A stretch of DNA of 13,050 nucleotides from JAKBCQ01 sp021807585 (GTDB lineage Bacteria > Planctomycetota > Planctomycetia > Isosphaerales > Isosphaeraceae). Below the pieces are notes generated by a model. That model had not been told where the DNA came from and did not search any database. It saw only the letters and a list, made by a program, of their open reading frames with translations. The position numbers and the translations under genes were made by a program. The DNA lies in NCBI GenBank assembly GCA_027325115.1, contig DAHWFG010000563.1, positions 1 to 13,050 on the forward strand, written 5' to 3'. Positions 7,537 through 13,050 of this stretch are shown one piece after another (the stretch's first letter is position 1; each line of letters opens with the position of its first letter).

Positions 7537-8031
7537 CTAACCCCTGCGGTTGAGCGCGCGATCGATCTCGCGTTTGGCGTCTTGCTTCTTGAGCGATTCG
7601 CGCTTGTCGTGCAGCTTCTTCCCCTTGGCGACGCTGATCTCGACCTTCGCGAGCCCGCGCTTGAAATAAAGCCGGAGCGGCACGATCGTCATCCCCCGAT
7701 CCTGCGCCCGCGCGATCAATTTATCGATCTCGCGGCGATGAAGCAGCAGCTTGCGCGGTCGTTTCGGCTTATGATTCTCGCGGTTCCCTTGTAGATATTC
7801 GGGTATGTCGCAGCCGTAAAGCCATACCTCGTCGCGTTCGACGCTCGCGTACGAATCTTCCAGGCTCGCCTTACCTGCGCGCAGGCTCTTCACCTCGGTT
7901 CCCGTCAGCACGATTCCCGCCTCGACCGATTCAAGCAACTCGAATTCGTGGCGGGCGCGACGGTTCCGCGCGACGATATGAAAGCCGTCGTCGCTTTCCT
8001 TCTTCTCGCTCTTCTTCCCCGCCTTGGCCAT
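7537..8031 (-). CDS. smpB: SsrA-binding protein SmpB
   Basis: SmpB binds tmRNA and delivers it to stalled ribosomes, starting trans-translation and tagging of the incomplete protein. The 164-residue product has the usual length. Conserved segments are GFHIVARNRRARHEFELLE at 16-34 (the family Asn is at 23), GIVLTGTEVKSLRAGKASL at 39-57, YLQGNRENHKPKRPRKLLLH at 79-98, GMTIVPLRLYFKRGLAKVEI at 113-132, and the basic C-terminal tail GKKLHDKRESLKKQDAKREI that enters the ribosomal mRNA channel. The start at 8031 is chosen over an in-frame ATG at 8067 because GAGGA lies 9 nt upstream and homologues start near this Lys-rich segment. It follows folK by 118 nt on the same strand and may be co-transcribed or have its own promoter. 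The tmRNA gene is not in the window. Confidence 0.96.
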   Translation of the reverse strand: MAKAGKKSEKKESDDGFHIVARNRRARHEFELLESVEAGIVLTGTEVKSLRAGKASLEDSYASVERDEVWLYGCDIPEYLQGNRENHKPKRPRKLLLHRREIDKLIARAQDRGMTIVPLRLYFKRGLAKVEISVAKGKKLHDKRESLKKQDAKREIDRALNRRG

Positions 8032-8149
8032 TTTAATCGTCCTCAATCCGCGCCCGTCGCGGCTCAAACACCCTCGACCCCGTTCAACCCCGCGCGCGTC
8101 GCTTTGCTAGGATCGGCGTCCGCGGTCCAACCTCAAGAATATCATCTTT

Positions 8150-8935
8150 CTAACGGCACGACGCGCACGACGCCAAAACCTCGCTCACAACCGATCTGAC
8201 ATCATCCCGTTCAGGAACGATTCGAGGGACTCCGATCGGACGATTCGACCCCGCGATTGGTTCGCGCGTCATGTCGACGACGAACGTCGCTCGGCCGATC
8301 TCGCGAGAAACACCCTCGAAACGATCGCGATCGCTCGCTTGAATGAAAGCATGATCGATTCCCTTGACGATCGAGCCCTCGGCCGCGATCGCGCGATCGG
8401 CGCGAACTCCCGCGACGATCGCATCGCGTCGCGCAACGTCGTCGTCGATAATGACGATCGTAAGAGGACGCGCGGCGAGATTCGCGAGCAACTCGGCGAT
8501 CGATCGACGCGTCGTCGGCTCGATCGTCTCGCCCGCGATCTCGGCGAGCGGACCGAGAACAAATCGACGCACGCACATCCTCGGGTGCGGCACGATCAAA
8601 TTATCTTCACATAATATAGCATCATCATACAATAATAAATCGAGATCGATCGTCCGCGCTCCCCAGCGTTCGCCGCGCACGCGTCCCGCCGAACGTTCGA
8701 TCGCGTGCAGCCGATCGAGCAGATCTCGCGGAGAAAGCGTCGTTTCGATCCGTGCGACCGCGTTCAAAAACGACCCCTGGCCTTCGGGGCCGCCGACCGC
8801 CGCGGTCTCAATATACGAACTTATTACAATATTAACGATCCCAGGGGTGTTCGCCATCTCGGCCGCGGCGCGATCGAGCTGCGCCGATCGATCCCCCAGA
8901 TTGCTCCCCATACCAATAAATACATTCTTGTGCAT
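8150..8935 (-). CDS. folK: 6-hydroxymethyl-7,8-dihydropterin pyrophosphokinase FolK with a C-terminal extension
   Basis: FolK (HPPK) transfers pyrophosphate from ATP to 6-hydroxymethyl-7,8-dihydropterin in folate synthesis. Residues 1-155 are a complete HPPK domain: FIGMGSNLGDR at 6-16, GGPEGQGSFLNAVARIETTL at 48-67, the family signature RWGARTIDLDLLLYDD at 90-105, and VPHPRMCVRRFVLGPLAEIA at 115-134. Ordinary FolK is about 160 residues long. This one continues to 261, with an extension at 158-261 that starts LTIVIIDDDVARRDAIVAGV and contains ATFVVDMTREPIAGS. I do not recognise that domain. Its strand-helix alternation would suit a Rossmann-like or receiver-like fold, but this is inference. 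The extension is encoded by the window's densest cluster of CGATCG. The gene begins 27 nt after the purM stop, consistent with an operon. No clear ribosome site is visible. Confidence 0.95.
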   Translation of the reverse strand: MHKNVFIGMGSNLGDRSAQLDRAAAEMANTPGIVNIVISSYIETAAVGGPEGQGSFLNAVARIETTLSPRDLLDRLHAIERSAGRVRGERWGARTIDLDLLLYDDAILCEDNLIVPHPRMCVRRFVLGPLAEIAGETIEPTTRRSIAELLANLAARPLTIVIIDDDVARRDAIVAGVRADRAIAAEGSIVKGIDHAFIQASDRDRFEGVSREIGRATFVVDMTREPIAGSNRPIGVPRIVPERDDVRSVVSEVLASCASCR

Positions 8936-8962
8936 CGAGGCGAATCGTTTCGTCGCGCGCGG

Positions 8963-10078
8963 TTACGGCTCGTTTTGGCCGGGATCGTTCGGTTCGGGTT
9001 CGTCATTTTTGGGTTCTTTGAGACGGACGTCGCGATCGCCCGCGACGACCTCGCCGATCACCCACGCGGCGACGCCGATCTCGTCGCGAATCAGGCGGGC
9101 GAGCGCGTCGGCGTAAAAATCGGCGACGATCACGATCAGCCCGATCCCCATGTTGAACACGCGGAACATCTCGTGCTCGGAAACGGCGCCGAGCTTTTGG
9201 AGCCAGCCGAATACGGGGGGGATCTCCCACGTTCGTTCGAGCGAGATCGCCTGTCCCTCGGCGAGAACGCGGGGGGGGTTGTCGATCAGACCGCCTCCCG
9301 TGATGTGCGCGATCGCGTGCACCACGCGTTTCACGCGATAATGACGCCAAATCGTTTTGATCGCTCGAGTGTAAATACGTGTGGGGATCAGCAATTCGTC
9401 GGCGACGGTTTTGCCGAGTTCGGCGACGAACGTATCCGCGGCCAGCCCCGCGTGATCGAACGCGATCTTTCTGGCCAGGCTGTAGCCGTTCGAATGCAGT
9501 CCCGAGCTCGCGATTCCGACGATCCGGTCGCCGATCCGAACGTCTTTTCCTGTGAGCACATGTTTGCGCTCGACGACTCCCACGCAAAAGCCCGCGAGGT
9601 CGTAATCGCCGCGTTGATACATTTCGGGGAGGATCGCGGTTTCGCCCCCGAGCAGGGCGCACTCGGCCTCGATACAGCCCGCGGAGATCCCCTCGACGAT
9701 TTGTCGGGTGAGTTCGGGATCGTCCCGGCTCATCGCCACATAATCGAGGAAAAACAGCGGCTCGGCGCCGGCGCACAGACAATCGTTGACCGACATCGCG
9801 ACGAGGTCGATCCCGACCGTCGCGTGTCGACCCGTCAGCGTCGCCACCTTAAGCTTTGTTCCCACGCCGTCGGTCGACGAGACGAGCACAGGATCGCGGT
9901 ATTTGCGGGTCAGCAGCCTGATGTTGTCGTCGAGCCGGAACAGTCCCGCGAAGCCGCCGGGCCAATCGACCACCCGCGGCGTGTACGTCCGTTTAAGGAG
10001 AGGAGGCAGCATCGCCATCGTCTTCTCGTAGAGGTCGAGATCGACCCCGGAACGGCGATAATCGACCGATTCGGACAT
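8963..10078 (-). CDS. purM: Phosphoribosylformylglycinamidine cyclo-ligase (AIR synthetase) PurM
   Basis: PurM closes the imidazole ring of FGAM with ATP to give aminoimidazole ribotide, step five of de novo purine synthesis, in the cytoplasm. The 371-residue product carries the family motifs: YRRSGVDLD at 7-15, SSTDGVGTKLK at 67-77, GIDLVAMSVNDCLCAGAEPLFFLDY at 89-113, LLGGETAILPEMY at 142-154, GIASSGLHSNGYSLARK at 188-204, and HITGGGLIDNPPR at 258-270. FNMGIGLIVIV lies in the C-terminal domain. The C-terminal tail is rich in Asp, Glu and Pro. ATG at 10078 is preferred over an in-frame one at 10153, because PurM proteins normally begin just before the YRxSGVD segment; the ribosome site is weak. 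folK and smpB follow. A terminator-shaped hairpin ends 26 nt before the start, which suggests control by attenuation. Confidence 0.96.
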   Translation of the reverse strand: MSESVDYRRSGVDLDLYEKTMAMLPPLLKRTYTPRVVDWPGGFAGLFRLDDNIRLLTRKYRDPVLVSSTDGVGTKLKVATLTGRHATVGIDLVAMSVNDCLCAGAEPLFFLDYVAMSRDDPELTRQIVEGISAGCIEAECALLGGETAILPEMYQRGDYDLAGFCVGVVERKHVLTGKDVRIGDRIVGIASSGLHSNGYSLARKIAFDHAGLAADTFVAELGKTVADELLIPTRIYTRAIKTIWRHYRVKRVVHAIAHITGGGLIDNPPRVLAEGQAISLERTWEIPPVFGWLQKLGAVSEHEMFRVFNMGIGLIVIVADFYADALARLIRDEIGVAAWVIGEVVAGDRDVRLKEPKNDEPEPNDPGQNEP

Positions 10079-10104
10079 AACCGCTGCGCTCGCGCCGGCG
10101 TGTG

Positions 10105-10148
10105 AAAAATCAAAAACGACGCCCCGCTCCGCCGGTCGGACGCGTCGT
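10105..10148 (-). terminator. Terminator-like hairpin in the purM leader (candidate attenuator)
   Basis: Read on the minus strand, ACGACGC (10148-10142) pairs perfectly with GCGTCGT (10122-10116). The 19-nt interval contains a further TCCG / CGGA mini-stem. The T-tract TTTTTGATTTTT spans 10116-10105, its first base overlapping the stem. No minus-strand gene lies between this structure and the divergent gene start at 10565. It therefore most plausibly acts on the purM transcript itself. Confidence 0.65.
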
Positions 10149-10324
10149 CGCACGTCGTGATCTTAACGTGAGTTGCGTTCGCTTTGAAGCGCCCGATCGA
10201 AAACGGCGCGGGTTCGCCGATTTTTCCCGCGAAACGACGTGTGAATGCCGCCTCAATCGGCGACGCGACGCCGAGCCGTCGATTCAGGCCCAAGCGAATG
10301 AGCACGCCGTGTCGACCGACGCTA

Positions 10325-10352
10325 TTAGCAAAGACATGATTATATATAGAAT
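10325..10352 (+). promoter_or_regulatory. Candidate promoter for the redoxin-copper monooxygenase gene
   Basis: TTAGCA (10325-10330) and TAGAAT (10347-10352) are spaced by 16 nt in the same AT-rich patch that carries the purM-side TATAAT. A start near 10360 would give a leader of about 205 nt. The match is modest and the patch is simply AT-rich, so this is tentative. Confidence 0.2.
10339..10344 (-). promoter_or_regulatory. Candidate -10 element for purM-folK(-smpB)
   Basis: A perfect TATAAT occurs on the minus strand within the AT-rich patch 10335-10357. No good -35 hexamer is found 16-18 nt upstream. Transcription from here would start near 10332 and give a leader of about 250 nt, which includes the terminator-like hairpin near its 3' end. 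Confidence 0.35.
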
Positions 10353-10564
10353 CAAATAGGTCGCTCCGAACTCGAATCGATCGTAAATCAAATGTCTCAG
10401 GTACGACTTGAAACTTTTCGACCCCTTTGTGGAGTATCATACGAGTATCGACGCCGCGATTTCCGCGGTCGTCGCTTCGGACGCGGTCGGTTGCGGCGGT
10501 GATTCCTCGGGATTCCCCCGCGCGACGCTCGGTTCTTTCGCCGTTTTCATGGGGATTGCGCGTG

Positions 10565-12550
10565 ATGCTTTCGACCTCGACCTTACTCCCGCCGGGTTCG
10601 CGTAAGAGTCTTCGCGCCGCGGCGTTGTGCGCCGCGATTACCGCCGCGTCGGCGCTTGCGGGGCTCGTTCCAAACGCCTCGTCCGCCGCCGACAAGAAGG
10701 GATCGTCACCAATCTTGCCGGCTCGGGCCGAGGGTGCTCGCGGCAAGCCCGTCTCGCTCGCGATTCCACCGAACGGAGCGCTCGTCGTCGTCTTCTATTC
10801 GACCGAATGCCCGATCTCGAACGCGTACACCCCCGCGCTCAACCAAATCGCCCGAGATTATGCGGCCAAGCCCGTGCGTCTCGTCGCGGTTTGCGCCGAT
10901 CCCGATCTCACTGATGGAGAAATCCTCAAACACCAACGTGATTACGCGATTCAGTACGAAATCGCGATCGATCGTCGCGGATCGCTCGCCGGCAAGCTGG
11001 GGGCGAAGCTTACCCCCGAGGCGTTTGTGATCGACGCGACGGGGGTGATTCGGTATCGGGGCAGGATCGACGATCAATTCGCGTCGCGCGGCAAGCGGCG
11101 GGTCGTTCCCCAAACCCACGAGCTCAAAGACGCGATCGACGCCGTGCTCGCGGGGCAAGCCGTTCCAAAAGCCGTCGTCGAAGCCGTCGGTTGCCCGCTC
11201 CCCGATCCCGCCGCGGGGCGCAAACCAAATCAAACCCCTAATTTTTCTCAAGCGATCGCGCCGATCCTTCAAAAACATTGCCAGGAATGCCATCGCCCGG
11301 GACAAGTCGGTCCATTTTCATTAATTACATATACACAAGCGAAAAAACGAGCCGACGATATCGCGCGGGTCGTCGATTCGAGGACGATGCCGCCGTGGAA
11401 GCCGACCGCCGATTTCGGCGTCGAGATCGTCCATCCGCGCACGCTCTCGGCCGACGAGGTCGATCGAGTCGTCGCGTGGGCCGAGGGGGGCGCGCCCGAG
11501 GGAGATCCCGCCGATCTTCCCCCTCCCGTCGCGTTTCCCGAGGGATGGGCGTTGGGAACGCCCGACCTGATCGTTCAGCCCGCCGAGGATTTCTCGATTC
11601 CCGCGAGCGGAAACGACATTTACCGCTGTTTCGTCGTGCCGACCGATCTCCCCGCCGACGTCGCGATCGAGGCGGTCGAATACCGCCCGGGTAATCGCCG
11701 CGTCGTCCATCACATTCTTGCGTATGTGGATACCACGGGCAAGGGACGCGAGCGCGACAAAGGCGATCCCGGACTCGGTTATTCGTGCTTCAGCGGGCCC
11801 GGAATCGAGATTCACGGCGATCTCGGCGGCTGGGCGCCGGGGAACGAACCTTCTCGACTTCCCGAGGGGGTCGGCAGGGCTCTGCCCAAAAAGGCCGATG
11901 TGATCATTCAGGTGCATTATCATCCGACGGGTAAGGACGAGACCGATCGATCGGCGCTCGGGCTTTATTTCAGCAAAAAGCCCGTCAAGAAGAACCTCCA
12001 CTGGAACGGGGCGCTCAATCCCGAGATCGTGATCAAACCGGGCGACCGGAATTACGAGGCGACCGCGTGGTGGCGCGCTCCCGTCGACCTCGAAGCGTAC
12101 GCGGTCACCCCTCATATGCATCTGCTCGGAACCGATATGACGATGTCGCTCGTCTTCGCCGACGGTCGCGAGCAAGACCTCGTCCAGGTGCTCGATTGGG
12201 ATTTCAACTGGCAAAACACGTACAATTTCGTCAAGCCCGTGGCGATTCCCGCGGGAACATATTTAAAGGTTGTTGCACATTACGACAACTCGGAATCGAA
12301 TCCGAGAAATCCCAATCATCCCCCCAAAGAGGTCCGCTGGGGCGAGGCGACGACCGACGAGATGTGCATCGGCTTCATCGCCGTCACCCAAAAGGATCAA
12401 GATTTAACCCGTCCCGGAGCGAAGGATCAATTGCTCGAAATCTTCGAGAAGGCCGAGAGCAAAGATCGCTCGAATCGACTTCCCCCGGGCGCCAAACCGC
12501 GAGAAAAAACCGCGGCCTCCGCCAAACCCGCTTTCAAAACCGCCGATTGA
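10565..12550 (+). CDS. Secreted redoxin / cytochrome c / copper type II monooxygenase-like fusion protein
   Basis: The 661-residue product starts with a signal peptide (basic RKSLR, an Ala-rich core, likely cut after SSA at 41), so it acts outside the cytoplasm. Residues ~50-200 are a thioredoxin-fold redoxin/AhpC-TSA domain with one active-site-like cysteine, C82 in FYSTECPISNAY; a second, C210, lies in VGCPLPD. Residues ~225-310 are a small cytochrome c: haem motif C239-Q-E-C242-H243, with M275 in RTMPPWKP a plausible axial ligand. Residues ~330-640 resemble the copper type II ascorbate-dependent monooxygenase fold (PHM/DBH). Candidate copper ligands are H382-H383 (VHHI), H451/H453 (VHYHP), H517 and H519 (PHMHLLG), and M600 in TDEMC. 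The substrate is unknown. ATG at 10565 fits the signal peptide; the frame is open upstream to 10427 but that part is not protein-like. The ribosome site is weak (GGGG about 11 nt upstream). It stands alone in the window. Confidence 0.9.
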   Translation: MLSTSTLLPPGSRKSLRAAALCAAITAASALAGLVPNASSAADKKGSSPILPARAEGARGKPVSLAIPPNGALVVVFYSTECPISNAYTPALNQIARDYAAKPVRLVAVCADPDLTDGEILKHQRDYAIQYEIAIDRRGSLAGKLGAKLTPEAFVIDATGVIRYRGRIDDQFASRGKRRVVPQTHELKDAIDAVLAGQAVPKAVVEAVGCPLPDPAAGRKPNQTPNFSQAIAPILQKHCQECHRPGQVGPFSLITYTQAKKRADDIARVVDSRTMPPWKPTADFGVEIVHPRTLSADEVDRVVAWAEGGAPEGDPADLPPPVAFPEGWALGTPDLIVQPAEDFSIPASGNDIYRCFVVPTDLPADVAIEAVEYRPGNRRVVHHILAYVDTTGKGRERDKGDPGLGYSCFSGPGIEIHGDLGGWAPGNEPSRLPEGVGRALPKKADVIIQVHYHPTGKDETDRSALGLYFSKKPVKKNLHWNGALNPEIVIKPGDRNYEATAWWRAPVDLEAYAVTPHMHLLGTDMTMSLVFADGREQDLVQVLDWDFNWQNTYNFVKPVAIPAGTYLKVVAHYDNSESNPRNPNHPPKEVRWGEATTDEMCIGFIAVTQKDQDLTRPGAKDQLLEIFEKAESKDRSNRLPPGAKPREKTAASAKPAFKTAD

Positions 12551-12670
12551 TCCGGATTCGATCGCCTTAAAGTTCGATCGGTCGACGAATCGGCATGCGT
12601 TAGTTTGGATTGAGTTCCGCATATTCAGCGATATTTGAGGGTAAATCTTTCAAGAGAACGGCACGCTGCA

Positions 12671-12760
12671 CCCCTCCCCGTAAACGGAGAGGGAGGTATG
12701 CATGCATTATTGAGTGTGATTTCATTCACCCGTCCCCCCGCTTGCGGGGGGATCGAGGGG
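12671..12760 (+). repeat. 90-bp palindromic repeat element, copy 1
   Basis: The element opens with CCCCTCCCCG and closes with ATCGAGGGG, so its ends form a short terminal inverted repeat (CCCCTC / GAGGGG). Inside is a hairpin CCTCCCCGT / ACGGAGAGG with one mismatch and a 2-nt loop, then a spacer with the palindrome ATGCATGCAT, and a perfect 8-bp stem CCCCCCGC-TT-GCGGGGGG at 12734-12751. It shares about 81 of 90 positions with copy 2. No coding capacity is evident; it resembles REP or MITE-type intergenic repeats. Confidence 0.85.
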
Positions 12761-12806
12761 GGTCGACTCGGCTTTGTTACCGATTATTTCAATAGCGATT
12801 TAGAAA

Positions 12807-12906
12807 CCCCTCCCCGACCCTCCCCGTGAACGGAGAAGGAGGTATGCATATATTATTGAGAGTGATTATGTTCACCCGTCCCCCCGCTTGCGGGGGGATC
12901 GAGGGG
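12807..12906 (+). repeat. 90-bp palindromic repeat element, copy 2 (with a 10-bp internal duplication)
   Basis: This is the same element in the same orientation, starting 136 bp after copy 1. It carries a 10-bp near-duplication of its opening (CCCCTCCCCG then ACCCTCCCCG). The last 36 positions, including the GC-rich stem (12878-12895), are identical to copy 1. Differences are concentrated in the AT-rich spacer (TATGCATATATTATTGAG). Confidence 0.85.
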
Positions 12907-12931
12907 ACGGGGAAATCGAACGGATCCATTC

Positions 12932-12973
12932 GAAACCCGCGTCTTCTTTCAAGCTTGAAACGATCCGGGTTTC
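12932..12973. repeat. Nested inverted repeat, possible bidirectional terminator
   Basis: GAAACCCG (12932-12939) pairs with CGGGTTTC (12966-12973). Between them is the perfect 14-bp palindrome TTTCAAGCTTGAAA (12947-12960). The position between convergent genes suits a bidirectional transcription stop, although neither side has a long T-tract. Confidence 0.45.
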
Positions 12974-13003
12974 CAAATCGCCTCCGAGAATCGGCGGTTT
13001 CCC

Positions 13004-13050
13004 TCACCGCGGCCCGCCGAGATTCTTGTCCAAAAACTTGAACGTATCTT
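13004..13050 (-). CDS. Possible C-terminal end of an unidentified gene (runs off the right edge)
   Basis: On the minus strand one frame reads DTFKFLDKNLGGPR followed by TGA at 13006-13004. The sequence looks protein-like (alternating hydrophobic residues, then a charged and Gly-rich end), and its position would make it convergent with the fusion gene, just before the nested inverted repeat. Only 14 full codons are visible, so no family can be assigned and it may be chance. Confidence 0.35.
   Translation of the reverse strand, partial: DTFKFLDKNLGGPR

Larger units (their letters stand above)
10079..10564. other. Divergent intergenic region between purM and the redoxin fusion gene
   Basis: This 486-bp gap holds no gene I can support; its open frames have no recognisable domain and overlap both flanking genes. 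It contains the AT-rich patch with candidate divergent promoters near 10320-10357, the purM-side leader (10079-10332) with its terminal hairpin, and about 205 nt of leader for the plus-strand gene in which I see no strong structure. Confidence 0.55.
12551..13003. other. Convergent intergenic region rich in palindromes
   Basis: This 453-bp gap contains a short hairpin just after the fusion gene (CGATCG / CGATCG around CCTTAAAGTT, 12559-12580), two copies of a 90-bp repeat, and a nested inverted repeat at 12932-12973. The open frames crossing the repeats encode peptides dictated by the repeat (RPPACGGIEG-like) and are not considered genes. Confidence 0.6.

Noticed and set aside
8705..10105. A 466-codon plus-strand open frame antisense to purM and folK
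   Set aside because: It lies opposite two genes with complete, recognisable motifs; its translation is a His/Asp/Arg-rich string with no family features, as expected from the reverse frame of GC-rich coding DNA.
10285..10300. CGCTTGGGCC on the minus strand, similar to the CGCCUGGGC core of ZTP riboswitches
   Set aside because: The partner 5' domain is missing and the match lies at the start of the leader rather than next to the terminator hairpin.
10102..10359. An 85-codon plus-strand open frame in the purM-fusion gap
   Set aside because: It runs across the purM terminator hairpin and the AT-rich promoter patch, has no ribosome site, and gives an Arg-rich random-looking product.
10391..10501. 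A 36-codon open frame (MSQVRLETFRPLCG...) in the leader of the fusion gene
   Set aside because: There is no ribosome site, and the second half is a run of Arg and Gly typical of GC-rich non-coding sequence.
9910..10746. A 278-codon minus-strand open frame spanning the purM leader
   Set aside because: It overlaps both purM (in another frame) and the start of the fusion gene, and its residues look random. It could in principle hold a leader peptide, but nothing marks one.
12635..13041. Short open frames across the two 90-bp repeats
   Set aside because: Their sequences (for example NGEGGMH and RPPACGGIEG) are direct translations of the repeat element and have no independent support as genes.

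Overview
The window is GC-rich (roughly 60% by eye) and reads as bacterial chromosome, most likely from Planctomycetota (an Isosphaerales-like lineage is my guess). The best pointers are the secreted redoxin / cytochrome c / copper type II monooxygenase fusion at the right, the stand-alone STAS protein, and the loosely packed genes with long leaders. There is no sign of plasmid, phage, transposase, CRISPR, rRNA or tRNA genes.

Layout, left to right. (1) 1-848, minus strand: the 5' part of mutS, preceded by a SpoIIAA/RsbV-type STAS gene, with a terminator-like hairpin between them. (2) 1172-2332, plus: a membrane-anchored cyanophycinase-like S51 peptidase with a structured leader. (3) 2710-7419, plus: a two-gene efflux operon, a lipoprotein periplasmic adaptor followed by an AcrB-type (HAE1) RND pump; no outer-membrane channel gene is present. 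(4) 7537-10078, minus: purM, folK and smpB in that transcriptional order. PurM serves purine synthesis, FolK folate synthesis and SmpB trans-translation. (5) 10565-12550, plus: the secreted redoxin-cytochrome-copper monooxygenase protein. (6) 12551-13050: a convergent gap with two copies of a 90-bp palindromic repeat and a nested inverted repeat, then what may be the last 14 codons of another minus-strand gene.

The most interesting signals are not in the gene list. Intrinsic-terminator-shaped structures sit directly upstream of the mutS and purM start codons. The purM one ends a leader of about 250 nt that starts near a perfect TATAAT and has no other minus-strand gene ahead of it, so it is a candidate attenuator or riboswitch expression platform. 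The hexamer CGATCG occurs about 60 times by eye, against four or five expected from base composition. It is densest in folK, whose product carries an unexplained extension of about 100 residues. I did not find a clearly new multi-gene system; these leaders, the motif enrichment and the repeat pair are the best leads.
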